A DNA stretch of 64,000 nucleotides from Ruficoccus amylovorans (GTDB lineage Bacteria > Verrucomicrobiota > Verrucomicrobiia > Opitutales > Cerasicoccaceae). The position numbers and the translations under genes were made by a program. Each line of letters opens with the position of its first letter. Within the stretch, counting starts at the first letter, position 1. The stretch spans positions 124,001 to 188,000 of the forward strand of contig NZ_JACHVB010000034.1 in the NCBI RefSeq assembly GCF_014230085.1, given 5' to 3'. Below the pieces are notes generated by a model. It did not search any database, had not been told where the DNA came from, and saw only the letters and a program-made list of their open reading frames with translations. Below, piece after piece: positions 1-8,024 of the stretch.

Positions 1-290
1 ACCACGCCGATTGGGCGGCCTTCCGCGCCAGCGAACACGCGCCGAAGCGGCTCTGGCTGTTTACGACCAAGGCCACGCGGCTGCACTGGGATGCGGAGTT
101 CCGCGACGGCGACGGGCTGGTCTTCGGCAACGAGGGGCACGGCAGCCCGGAGTGGCTTCACGCGGACGTCGGTGAGGAGCAGCGCGTGACCATCCCGCAG
201 TACGATCCGGCCCTGCGCTCGCTCAACCTGTCCACCTCGGTCGGCATCGCCGCCTACGAGGCCCTGCGCCAGACCGGCCTTCGGCCCTGA
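1..290 (+). CDS. trmL: tRNA (cytidine(34)-2'-O)-methyltransferase, 3' part (TrmL-like)
   Basis: This is the C-terminal 95 residues of a SPOUT-family RNA 2'-O-methyltransferase, read from codon position 3; the start lies outside the window. The knotted AdoMet-binding site is recognisable: LVFGNEGHGSPEW, then RVTIPQY, then RSLNLSTSVGIAAYEALRQ, the usual motif 2 and 3 order of TrmL/TrmH proteins. TrmL methylates the wobble base of tRNA-Leu isoacceptors. The FGNEGHGSP motif and short C-terminus favour TrmL over the longer TrmH/RlmB proteins, but the missing N-terminus prevents a firm choice. Confidence 0.8.
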   Translation, partial: HADWAAFRASEHAPKRLWLFTTKATRLHWDAEFRDGDGLVFGNEGHGSPEWLHADVGEEQRVTIPQYDPALRSLNLSTSVGIAAYEALRQTGLRP

Positions 291-412
291 GCGGAGCGGG
301 TGGTCTGCGCGGTGGTTAGTGGATAAACCTCGCCATTGGCGGGGAGGCGGTTTTTCTCGAAGGGGAGCGTGCGGGAGTTTTTTCCGGCGTGCCGGTTTGA
401 TAGAATTTTCCC

Positions 413-1159
413 ATGCACACCAACGTCGGTTCCTATCCGTTTCATATCGCCTCGTACATGTGCGACTTTCAGGGGCGCGCGCCGTTGCCGCTGCTCGGTT
501 CGCTGATCCTGCACGCGGCCAGCCGCCATGCGCACGAGCGGGGTTTCGGCTATGACCACATCTCGCGCGACAAGATCGCCTGGGTGCTTTCGCGGTTGGC
601 GATCGAGTGGACGGACTACCCCGGTCGCGACGAGGCCCTGACCATCGAGACCTGGGTCGGGGAGGTGGCGCGTTTTTACACGCAGCGCTGCTTCCGCTTT
701 GTCAACGCTGAGGGGCGTGCCATCGGGCATGCCCGCAGCGTCTGGGCCGCGCTCGACATGTGCAGTCGCCGCCCGGTCAATATCTCCGAATGGCGGCCCG
801 ACCTAGCCGCATACGCCTGCGGGGAAATCGAGTGCCCGGTCGCCCGGCCCGCGAGAATCCCCGCCGCCGAGGCGGGCGATGTGTCCCGCGAATACACGGT
901 CGGCTACAGCGACATCGACATCAACGGCCACCTCAACAGCGTCAAATACATCGAGCACACACTGGATGTGTTCGACCTGGCGGTGTTCCGCGAGAATGTC
1001 ATCCGGCGCTTCGAGATCACCTATCTGGCCGAAGGGCATTTCGGCGAAGCGCTGGCCCTTCGTCGTCAGCCTGTATCCGAAAACGAATACATCGTGGAAA
1101 CCCTTCGCGGCGAGGAATCGCTCTGCCGCAGTCGGATTTCGTGGGAGCGTGTCCGGTAA
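413..1159 (+). CDS. Acyl-ACP thioesterase family protein
   Basis: A 248-residue double-hotdog protein of the bacterial acyl-ACP thioesterase family (PF01643), which releases fatty acids from acyl carrier protein in the cytoplasm. The first hotdog contains IEWTDYPGRDE and a following IETW strand, as in plant FatA/FatB. The second carries the active-site segment GYSDIDINGHLNSVKYIEH, with N171, H173 and E181 in the places of the catalytic Asn, His and acidic/Cys residue. It starts at the ATG 123 bp after the upstream methyltransferase and appears monocistronic. Chain-length preference cannot be read from the sequence. Confidence 0.85.
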   Translation: MHTNVGSYPFHIASYMCDFQGRAPLPLLGSLILHAASRHAHERGFGYDHISRDKIAWVLSRLAIEWTDYPGRDEALTIETWVGEVARFYTQRCFRFVNAEGRAIGHARSVWAALDMCSRRPVNISEWRPDLAAYACGEIECPVARPARIPAAEAGDVSREYTVGYSDIDINGHLNSVKYIEHTLDVFDLAVFRENVIRRFEITYLAEGHFGEALALRRQPVSENEYIVETLRGEESLCRSRISWERVR

Positions 1160-1173
1160 GCCTGCCGGAGGTG

Positions 1174-1207
1174 GATGCTCACACGGAGGCACAGAGGCAC
1201 AGAGGTT
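1174..1207 (+). repeat. Short tandem 8-mer array (GCACAGAG type)
   Basis: Just after the thioesterase stop, CACGGAGGCACAGAGGCACAGAGG reads as three imperfect 8-bp units (CACGGAGG, CACAGAGG, CACAGAGG). It lies in non-coding DNA and is one of several 7-8 bp tandem families in gaps of this window. Confidence 0.6.
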
Positions 1208-1246
1208 TTAGAGCAGTTTGAATAAAGCCGTAGCCACCACTGGAAG

Positions 1247-1348
1247 GCCGAATGGCTAAATGGTTAATTGTTGTTTCCTGCGTTTTGCATCCAACAATTA
1301 ACAATTGGCCATTTAGCCATTCAATTATCGTGGCTACAGTATTTTTTG
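1247..1348 (-). repeat. Dispersed hairpin repeat, copy A (about 102 bp)
   Basis: Read on the minus strand this begins CAAAAAATACTGTAGCCAC, continues TGAATGGCTAAATGG, AATTGTTAATTGTTGGATGC, and after a short spacer ends ACAACAATTAACCATTTAGC then CATTCGG. The two halves are inverted repeats made of 7-8 bp units (AATGGCTA, ATTGTTA). A near-identical copy in opposite orientation is at 61321-61429, and a degenerate relative is at 7927-8017. Copy A lies between the convergent thioesterase and oppC 3' ends. Confidence 0.8.
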
Positions 1349-1439
1349 CAACGCCCTACGGGGGAATGTCTTGGTGAGCGGGGTGGGCTTTTTTGTGGCC
1401 GCAGGGTTGTGCGCAAAGGGCTGCTTGTTGTTGCTGATT

Positions 1440-2312
1440 TTACGACTTGGGGTCGAGGGCGTCGCGCAGGCCGTCGCCGAGGAAATTCAGGGAAAAGAGG
1501 GTGGCGGAAAAAAACAGGCTCGGGAAGATGAGCAGCCAGGGGTACTCCTCCATGCTCTCGGCTCCGGCGCGGATGAGGTCGCCCCAACTGGTTTGCGGGG
1601 GCTGCACGCCCAGTCCGAGGAAGCTGATGAACGCCTCCAGCAGCATGACGCCGGGCACGGTCAGGGTGGCATAGACGGTGATGACGCCGAGCAGGTTTGG
1701 CAGGAGGTGCTTGCGCATGATGCTGATGTGGTCCTGCCCGAGGCTGCGGGCGGCCTGAATGAATGCCTGCTCCTTGAGCCCGAGCACCTGCCCGCGTACG
1801 ATCCGGGCCATGGTCAGCCACTCGACCGCACCGATGGCGACGAAGATCAGCCACAGGTGCCGCCCGAAGACGACCATCAGGATGATGACAAAGACCGTGA
1901 ACGGCATGGAATAAATGATCTCGACGAAGCGCATCATGAGCCGGTCGGTGCGGCCCCCGGCGTAGCCGGAGACGATCCCGTAGCTCACGCCGATGACGAG
2001 CGCCACCGTGGTGGCGACGGCCCCGACCAGCAGCGAGACCCGCCCGCCGCTGAGGATGCGGGCCAGCAGGTCGCGGCCCAGCGTGTCCGTGCCCAGCCAG
2101 TGCTCCGCGCCCGGTCCGCTGGCTCCGAGGGCGAGGTTTTGCGTGTCGGGAGCGTGCGGCAGCAGCCACGGGCCGATGATACAGGCCAGCGTGACCAGTA
2201 CCGTGAAGGCGAGCCCGGCCATGGCCATGCGGTTGGCGCGCAGGCGTTCCCAGGCGTCCTGCCCGAGCGAGCGGCCCGAGACGGGGGCGGCTTTTTCTCC
2301 GAAGGGCTTCAC
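1440..2312 (-). CDS. oppC: Oligopeptide ABC transporter permease OppC
   Basis: A 290-residue inner-membrane permease of the OppC/DppC family. It has an N-terminal membrane segment, then NWL-type LGTDTLGRDLLARILSG, the membrane core, and the EAA loop ARSLGQDHISIMRKHLLPNL that contacts an ATPase. It ends GDGLRDALDPKS, typical of OppC. I place the start at a GTG at 2312: the GTGA overlaps the oppB stop by 4 bp and GGAGGAA precedes it. It is the last gene of oppA-oppB-oppC, which has no ATPase gene of its own. Confidence 0.92.
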   Translation of the reverse strand: MKPFGEKAAPVSGRSLGQDAWERLRANRMAMAGLAFTVLVTLACIIGPWLLPHAPDTQNLALGASGPGAEHWLGTDTLGRDLLARILSGGRVSLLVGAVATTVALVIGVSYGIVSGYAGGRTDRLMMRFVEIIYSMPFTVFVIILMVVFGRHLWLIFVAIGAVEWLTMARIVRGQVLGLKEQAFIQAARSLGQDHISIMRKHLLPNLLGVITVYATLTVPGVMLLEAFISFLGLGVQPPQTSWGDLIRAGAESMEEYPWLLIFPSLFFSATLFSLNFLGDGLRDALDPKS

Positions 2313-3226
2313 GCGAGTTTCCTCCGGGGGTTGAGCCAGACCAGCAGGATGTCCGAGATGAGATTGAAGAGAATAATCAACGCGGCGTAAAAGAGCACGC
2401 AACCGAGCACCATGAAGTAGTCGTTGTCGAGCGCGGCCTGCACGAAGAAACGGCCCAGGCCGGGGATGTTGAAAATCGTTTCGACGACAAAGGAGCCGCT
2501 GATCAGACCCGCCAGTGCCGGCCCCAGGTAGGAGACGACGGGGGAGAGGCCGTTGCGCAGGCCGTGCAGCAGGTACACGCGGGCCTCGGAGAGGCCCTTG
2601 GCGCGGGCGGTGCGCATGTAGTCCTCGCCACGGATTTCGAGCATGCTGGAGCGGGTTAGCCGTGCGATGTAGGCGGCGTAGAATAGCCCCAGCGTCAGCG
2701 CCGGGAGGATGCGGTCCTGCGGCAGATTCCAGCCCATGACGTTGACCAGGTGCAGTTTTAGGCCGAAGACGAGGATGAGCATCGGCCCGAGCACAAAGGT
2801 AGGCAGGCAAATGCCGAGCATGGCCAGGCTCATCGGGAGGGTGTCGGTGGCGGTGCGGGGTCGCCAGGCTGCCAGCACGCCGGAGCCGATCCCGAGCACC
2901 AGCGCGATACCCATTGCGAGTGCCCCCAGTTCGAAGGAGACGGGCAGCTTGCGGGCTATAATTTCGTTCACCGTCCAGCCCTGATATTTAAAGGTCGTGC
3001 CGAGGTCGCCGCGCAGGAGGTTGCCGAGGTAGCGGGCGTACTGGACGGGCAGGGGCTTGTCCAGGCCGTAGTAGGATTCAAGCTGCTGGCGGGTGACTTC
3101 GGGGAGTTCTTTCTCGCCGTCAAAGGGGCCGCCCGGCACCAGCCGCACCATGAAGAACGTGGCCGTCACGATGAGGAAAAGCACGAGGAGGGCCTCGATA
3201 AAACGCCTGAGGACGAAGGTCAGCAT
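2309..3226 (-). CDS. oppB: Oligopeptide ABC transporter permease OppB
   Basis: A 305-residue permease of the OppB/DppB family. It opens with the typical first membrane helix (FVLRRFIEALLVLFLIVT), a periplasmic region ending in YGLDKPLPVQYARYLGNLL, and the EAA loop RTARAKGLSEARVYLLHGL. It ends ILLVWLNPRRKLA. It forms the channel with OppC. The gene follows oppA after a 50-bp gap that carries a GTTTGAAA tandem array, and overlaps oppC by 4 bp, so the two permeases are probably translationally coupled. Confidence 0.93.
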   Translation of the reverse strand: MLTFVLRRFIEALLVLFLIVTATFFMVRLVPGGPFDGEKELPEVTRQQLESYYGLDKPLPVQYARYLGNLLRGDLGTTFKYQGWTVNEIIARKLPVSFELGALAMGIALVLGIGSGVLAAWRPRTATDTLPMSLAMLGICLPTFVLGPMLILVFGLKLHLVNVMGWNLPQDRILPALTLGLFYAAYIARLTRSSMLEIRGEDYMRTARAKGLSEARVYLLHGLRNGLSPVVSYLGPALAGLISGSFVVETIFNIPGLGRFFVQAALDNDYFMVLGCVLFYAALIILFNLISDILLVWLNPRRKLA

Positions 3227-3240
3227 CTAGGCGTGGAGGA

Positions 3241-3273
3241 GTTTGAGAGTTTGAAAGTTTGAAAGTTTGAAAG
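3241..3273. repeat. GTTTGAAA tandem 8-mer array
   Basis: Four consecutive 8-bp units, GTTTGAGA followed by three perfect GTTTGAAA, fill the gap between oppA and oppB. The same unit recurs at 12368-12395 between oppD and oppF of the second transporter operon. The unit is far too short for a CRISPR array. Confidence 0.85.
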
Positions 3274-3276
3274 TGT

Positions 3277-4899
3277 TCATTGGGGGGAAAGGGAGGGGTC
3301 GAGCCAGACGTATTTGAAGGGATGCAGGTCGAGCAGGTTTGGGTACCAGCCCTGGACTTCGGGGCGCTTGAGGTAGATACGGTTGTAGAAATAAAGCGGC
3401 AGGAAAGGCATCTCGCGCATGAAGACGGCTTCGGCCTCACGGAGAACCTCCAACCGCTCGGTGGCGTCGGCGGTCATCTCGGACCGCTTGATGAGCGCGT
3501 CAAACTCCGGGCTGGACCAGCCGGAGTGGTTGAGCCCGGAGTCGCTGGTCCACATGGTCAGAAAGGTGCTGGCGTCGAAAAAGTCCCCGAACCAGCCGGC
3601 GCGGGCCATGTCGTAGTCGCCCTTTTTGCGCCGGTCGAGATAGACGGGCCAGGACTGGTTGACCAGCTCGACTTCGACGCCGAGGTTTTTCTGCCACATC
3701 TTTTGCAGGGCCTCGGCGATGGGGCGGTGCAGCTCGGAGGTGTTGTAAAGCAACTCCACGGCGGGGAAGCCCTTACCGTCCGGGTAACCGGCCTCGGCCA
3801 GCAGGGCGCGGGCGCGCTCCACGTCGTAGCGGATCGGGCTGGGGGGCGAGTGGTACGGTTCCATGTTCGGCGGGACGATGCCCAGGGCGATGGTCTCCTG
3901 ACCGCGGGTGACGGTATCGACGAGCGCCTGCCGGTCGATGGCGTCGTTAAAGGCTTCGCGCACGCGGGCGTCGTCGAAGGGCGGGCGGGCGGTGTTGAGC
4001 AGATAATAATAGGTGCCCAGCCAAGGGTCCATGTGCAGGTCGGGCGAGCCGCTGAGCCGGTAGGCGTCGCGCTTGCTCAGCGGGACCGAGTCGGTCACAT
4101 GGATCTGGCCCGAGCGGAAGGCCCGCTCCTCGGTGTTCTGGTTGGTGATGGGCAGGAAGGCGATGCCGTTGAGCCGCACCGTGTCCGCGTCCCAGTAGTG
4201 CGGGTTGCGCTCGACGAGGATGCGCTCGTTCAGGTTCCAGTCCACGAGCTGGAAGGGGCCGTTGGAAACGAGGTTGCCGGGCTTGGTCCAGCGGGTGTGC
4301 CGGTCGGTCATTTTGCCGAACTTCAGGATAGTGGCCGGGTGGACGGGGAAGTAGGCGTTGTGGCTGACAATGATCGGCAGGTGCGGGGTCGGCCCCTCGG
4401 TCTCAAGCTGCAGCGTGTGCGCGTCCAGCGCCTTGACCCCGACCTGGGAAAAATCCGTGATCTCTCCGGCGTTGAAGGCGCGGGCGTTTTTGAGGGGAAA
4501 GAGCAGCATGGCGTACTCGGCGGCGAAGGCCGGGCTGAGGATGCGCTCGTAGGAAAAGACAAAGTCCTCGGCGGTGACAGGGTCGCCGTTGGACCAGCGG
4601 GCCTCGGGGCGGAGCTTGAAGGTGTAGGTGGTGTGGTCGGTGTTATGCGTCCAGCTCTCGGCCACGCCGGGCTCGGGGGCGGAGGTGCGCGGGTTGGGCG
4701 TGGTCAGCCCCTCGAAGAGCGCGGTCTGGATGATGAACTCCGGCAGCCCGGTGGTAATCTGGGGGTCGAGGTCCTTGGGGTCGGCCCCGTTGCCGAGCAG
4801 GAGGATGCCTTCGGCGTTCGCCTTCTCGACCGGGGTGCGGGGACGCCCGCAGCCACCGAGCAGCATGAGAATAACCAGGATGGGAACGAGAAAGCGCAT
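3277..4899 (-). CDS. oppA: Oligopeptide-binding lipoprotein OppA
   Basis: A 540-residue extracytoplasmic solute-binding protein of family 5 (SBP_bac_5). The start is the ATG at 4899, one codon inside an upstream TTG. It gives a short lipoprotein signal peptide (MRFLVPILVILMLLGGC) with the lipidated Cys in LLGGC. The mature protein has the family hallmarks: LDPQITTGLPEF, AESWTHNTDHTTYTFKLR, WSNGDPVTAEDFVFSYERI and an ISNGPFQL-type NGPFQLVDW. It captures peptides for OppBC. Substrate specificity is not readable. It is first in an ATPase-less transporter operon. Confidence 0.93.
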   Translation of the reverse strand: MRFLVPILVILMLLGGCGRPRTPVEKANAEGILLLGNGADPKDLDPQITTGLPEFIIQTALFEGLTTPNPRTSAPEPGVAESWTHNTDHTTYTFKLRPEARWSNGDPVTAEDFVFSYERILSPAFAAEYAMLLFPLKNARAFNAGEITDFSQVGVKALDAHTLQLETEGPTPHLPIIVSHNAYFPVHPATILKFGKMTDRHTRWTKPGNLVSNGPFQLVDWNLNERILVERNPHYWDADTVRLNGIAFLPITNQNTEERAFRSGQIHVTDSVPLSKRDAYRLSGSPDLHMDPWLGTYYYLLNTARPPFDDARVREAFNDAIDRQALVDTVTRGQETIALGIVPPNMEPYHSPPSPIRYDVERARALLAEAGYPDGKGFPAVELLYNTSELHRPIAEALQKMWQKNLGVEVELVNQSWPVYLDRRKKGDYDMARAGWFGDFFDASTFLTMWTSDSGLNHSGWSSPEFDALIKRSEMTADATERLEVLREAEAVFMREMPFLPLYFYNRIYLKRPEVQGWYPNLLDLHPFKYVWLDPSLSPQ

Positions 4900-4936
4900 C
4901 AATGGCCGGAGATCAAAACGTGCAAGAGCGCCGGGG

Positions 4937-7036
4937 TCAATGCGCGTGCCGTCTTAAATCCAGGGTAAAGCGCATTTCCGGAAAGGTACGGGCGGGGGAG
5001 ACGGCGGCGGTCTCATTAGTCACGGGGACCTTGCGCCAGCGCTCGGCGGAGCGGGCGCGGGCCTCGTCGAGGTCGCTGGGGCGTCCGTCGTAAATGGGGG
5101 CATGTGGGTTCCAGTAGTAGTACCAGGCGGAGGCTTTGACCCGGCGGGATTTTTTCTCGATCCACTGGAAAAGCAGCGGGGCCTGGATCGGCACATGCGG
5201 GTGCAGCGCGGGCCAGCCGCTGGCGCACTTGTAGCGCAGGCCGCAGACGGGTTTGCCCCCGACGCTCTGCCAGGGGATTTCCACCCCGTTACACAGCAGG
5301 GTATGGGTCTGGAGCGGGGCCTTGGCGCTGAGAGAAAGCTCCAGCCGGTCGGTCGAATTGTCCACCATGCGCACGGTGGGGCCGCCAAGATTTTCCTCGG
5401 CCATGAGGGGCCAGGCTTCGAGCGCCTGGCGCACGGTCAGAGTTTCGCCGCCGGGCAGGTCCAGTTCGCCGCGCAGCGGGAAGCGGAACTCGGCCAGCGG
5501 GCGTAGCCACTCGCGCTTGAAATCAAAGCCGTGCGCCTTGAGGTCGCGGCAGATTTTACCTAAATCATCCCAGATGACGGCGGGCAGGAAGTACTTGTCG
5601 TGCAGTTCGGGGCCAAAGCGCCGCATCGGCTCGGTGAAGGGCTCCGCCGCCAGCCGGGCAATGACCGTGCGGATAAAAAGCCCGGCCAGACCGAGCATTT
5701 CCGCCGTTGGGAAGACCTCGAAGGCGCGCAGTTCAATGATGCCAGTCTTGCCATTGGGGGCGGCATAGTTGTGGAACTTGTCCACGCAGATTTCGGCGCG
5801 GTGGGTGTTGCCGCTGGAGTCGGTCAGGAGGTTGCGCAGCAGGCGGTCGATCTGCTCCGGGTCGGGTCGGGAATTTTCCAGTGCCTCGCAGGCCAGCTCC
5901 AGCTCGTAGGCGGCGTGGGTGCCGCTCTCGTCGATGCGCGGGGCCTGGCAGCCGGTGCCGACGTACTGGCCGGTAAAGAAGTAGCCCAGCGCGGGGTGGT
6001 GCTGCCAGTAGCGCAGGATGGAGGCCAGCAGCGCCGGGTCGCGGTGGAAGGGGTTGCGGGCCTCGTCGGGGCCGCCGAAGCACAGGTGCGAGCCGCCGCC
6101 AGTGGCCTGGACGGAGCCGTTGAGGTGGAGTTTGATCGCCCGCAGACCGGTAGATTCGGCGGTGGCGTACATTTGGTCGAGGCAGCGCCGGTAGGTGACC
6201 CAGTCGGGGCAGGGCGGGAGGTTGGCTTCCAGCACGCCGGGGTCGGCCGCGAGCGAGAACTTCTCCACCGTGGGGCCACAGTCAAAGGGAGCGTAACCGC
6301 AGAAGACCATTTCCCGCAGGTCGTGCTTCCGGGCCAGGGTGAAGATGAAGGCGACCAGTTCGCGGAAATGTGTCCACTCCAGCGGCGGGATGAAGACCTC
6401 CAGCGCGCCGTGGCGGACTTCGACGGTGAGCGCGCGCTTGAGTCGGTCGTCGTCCAACTGGTAAAGGGGCAGGCGCAGGCCGGCGGGGCTGTCGCCGGGG
6501 AACAGGCGCAGGGGCTGGCGGGCAGAGAAGGGCCACGGGTCGGAAATCCACTTGCCTTCCGCGTAATCGAGCGGGAGCACCCAGGCGGCGGTTTTGCGCT
6601 CGCCCTGCTCGACCGCGGGGAAGTCGCAGCCATCGAGGTCGAGATCAGCGGTCAGGCTTTTAATGAGTTTGCGGGCGCAGTCGGGGTCGTTGTGGCCGGG
6701 CTTGTCGTCGAGCATGAGACGCTCGGGCTCGGGCCAGAGCGCGGCCCCGGTGCTGGGGTGGAGGGTGAGCATGTTCCAGCGTGGGAGCGGCTCACCGGGG
6801 TAGTGCTTGCCAAAGACCTGCATGGCGAGCCCGCCGGGGTAGGCGATCTTCAGCAACTCGCGGGTGAAGCGCCGGGCGTAGCCGAGTTTCTCCTCGCCCA
6901 TGGCGGCGTTGTTCCACTCGGGGGCGTCGGGCCGGAGCGGGACAAAGGTTGGCTCGCCGCCCATCGTCAGGTGGATGTCGCGTTTGGCGAAAAAGGCTTC
7001 GACGGTGGCGGCGAGGGATTCCGGCGTGGATTTCAT
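4937..7036 (-). CDS. DUF2126 family protein (COG4196)
   Basis: A 699-residue cytoplasmic protein matching DUF2126, usually found as the C-terminal half of about 1100-residue transglutaminase-DUF2126 proteins; here it is separate. Recognisable pieces are the N-terminal HLTMGGEPTFVPL, RWNMLTLHPSTG, the central GSVQATGGGSHLCFGGP, and the C-terminal HVPIQAPLLFQWIEKKSRR and ASAWYYYWNPHAP. Comparative genomics of amidoligases placed this family in operons with circularly permuted ATP-grasp, alpha-E and transglutaminase proteins, as here; I recall it being assigned a glutamine-synthetase-like amidoligase fold. No biochemical function is established. It overlaps the upstream transglutaminase gene by 4 bp. 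Confidence 0.9.
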   Translation of the reverse strand: MKSTPESLAATVEAFFAKRDIHLTMGGEPTFVPLRPDAPEWNNAAMGEEKLGYARRFTRELLKIAYPGGLAMQVFGKHYPGEPLPRWNMLTLHPSTGAALWPEPERLMLDDKPGHNDPDCARKLIKSLTADLDLDGCDFPAVEQGERKTAAWVLPLDYAEGKWISDPWPFSARQPLRLFPGDSPAGLRLPLYQLDDDRLKRALTVEVRHGALEVFIPPLEWTHFRELVAFIFTLARKHDLREMVFCGYAPFDCGPTVEKFSLAADPGVLEANLPPCPDWVTYRRCLDQMYATAESTGLRAIKLHLNGSVQATGGGSHLCFGGPDEARNPFHRDPALLASILRYWQHHPALGYFFTGQYVGTGCQAPRIDESGTHAAYELELACEALENSRPDPEQIDRLLRNLLTDSSGNTHRAEICVDKFHNYAAPNGKTGIIELRAFEVFPTAEMLGLAGLFIRTVIARLAAEPFTEPMRRFGPELHDKYFLPAVIWDDLGKICRDLKAHGFDFKREWLRPLAEFRFPLRGELDLPGGETLTVRQALEAWPLMAEENLGGPTVRMVDNSTDRLELSLSAKAPLQTHTLLCNGVEIPWQSVGGKPVCGLRYKCASGWPALHPHVPIQAPLLFQWIEKKSRRVKASAWYYYWNPHAPIYDGRPSDLDEARARSAERWRKVPVTNETAAVSPARTFPEMRFTLDLRRHAH

Positions 7037-7920
7037 GGCAGTTCGCGGATGTTGAGTTCGACCTCCATGTGCGAGCTGACGGGCTCGTCATGGTAGTAGC
7101 GGCCCTGGACGGGGTTGACCCACGCCGGGTCGCTGGAGACGGCGGTGGGGATGAAAAAGTGGTTGGTGAGGATGCCGTTGGTCGGGTCGAAGCCCTTCCA
7201 GCCCGCGCCGGGGAGGTACACCTCCACCCAGGCGTGCATGGAGCCGTGGGCGCGGTTAAAGCTGTGCTCTCCGCCCTGGGCGGGCGGATCGTAGAGGTAG
7301 CCGCTGACGAAGCGCGCGGCCAGCCCGAGCTGGCGGCAGAGCGCTATCATGAGCACGGCCATGTCGCGGCAGGAGCCGGAGCGTTTTTCCAGCGTTTCGT
7401 CGGGGGTCTGGATGCCCATCTCGTCTCGCCGCTGATAGGTGATGTCGTTAAAGATGGCGGCGTTGATCTCGGAGAGGAAGGAGACGATGTTGTCGGAGCG
7501 CAGGGGGTTTTTGACCGCGTGATAGAACCAGTCCAGCACGCGGTTCGCGCCGGGGCTGACGCCTTCGCTCAGGTACGCGCCGAGGGCTTTTTCCTCGTGC
7601 GGGTGGTAGCGCATCGGGTAGGCCATGGCATGCGGATCGAGGATGAAATCGAAAGGGTTCTCCACTCGCAGACGCACCTGGATCAGCGCCGTGAACTCCA
7701 GCCGCTCGGAGATGCTGATCCCGAAGTCCGTCCGCAGCACGACGTTTTCAAAGCAGTCCCGCACCCAGCGGGTGGTGGATGCCGGGTAGGTTTCCAGCGA
7801 AAAATCCTGCGCGCGCACGACCTGGTTCTCCCGCGGGTAAAGAAAGAGCTGGTGGGCGCTGAAGCTCACCGGCCGGTCGTAGCGGTAGCGGGTGGTGTGG
7901 GCGATTTCGACCTGGATCAT
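7033..7920 (-). CDS. Transglutaminase-like protein (COG1305), first copy
   Basis: A 295-residue protein with the bacterial transglutaminase N-terminal beta domain (HTTRYRYDRPVSFSAHQLFLYPRE, split here by family variation) and a transglutaminase/protease-like core. The papain-type triad is complete: C184 in SGSCRDMAVLM, H229 in SMHAWVEVYLPG and D245 in WKGFDPTNG. No signal peptide is seen, so it is probably cytoplasmic. It is the third gene of the ATP-grasp/transglutaminase cassette and overlaps the DUF2126 gene by ATGA. It shares architecture but only moderate sequence with the second transglutaminase. Whether it cleaves or joins amide bonds is unknown. Confidence 0.9.
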   Translation of the reverse strand: MIQVEIAHTTRYRYDRPVSFSAHQLFLYPRENQVVRAQDFSLETYPASTTRWVRDCFENVVLRTDFGISISERLEFTALIQVRLRVENPFDFILDPHAMAYPMRYHPHEEKALGAYLSEGVSPGANRVLDWFYHAVKNPLRSDNIVSFLSEINAAIFNDITYQRRDEMGIQTPDETLEKRSGSCRDMAVLMIALCRQLGLAARFVSGYLYDPPAQGGEHSFNRAHGSMHAWVEVYLPGAGWKGFDPTNGILTNHFFIPTAVSSDPAWVNPVQGRYYHDEPVSSHMEVELNIRELP

Positions 7921-7926
7921 GAGAAG

Positions 7927-8017
7927 GGGAAATGGTTAAATGGCTAATTGTTAATTGTTGGTCTTGAGAAGCAGGACAATGGATGTTTTCTGAACAATGA
8001 GTCGTTTAACCATTCTC
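7927..8017. repeat. Degenerate copy of the dispersed hairpin repeat
   Basis: The gap between the two transglutaminase genes contains AATGGTTAAATGGCTAATTG followed by TTAATTGTTGG, the same 7-8 bp units as copies A and B. After about 40 bp a partly complementary arm follows, ACAATGAGTCGTTTAACCAT. The outer GTAGCCAC sequence of the other copies is absent, so this is a diverged or shortened member. Confidence 0.6.
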
Positions 8018-8024
8018 TCGCCTC

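Noticed and set aside
3241-3273. CRISPR-like array of GTTTGAAA units
   Set aside because: Units are 8 bp with no spacers; CRISPR repeats are about 21-48 bp with unique spacers, and no cas gene is present.
3280-4968. A 562-codon open frame antisense to the first oppA
   Set aside because: Same reason: it exactly covers oppA on the other strand and shows no protein family signal.
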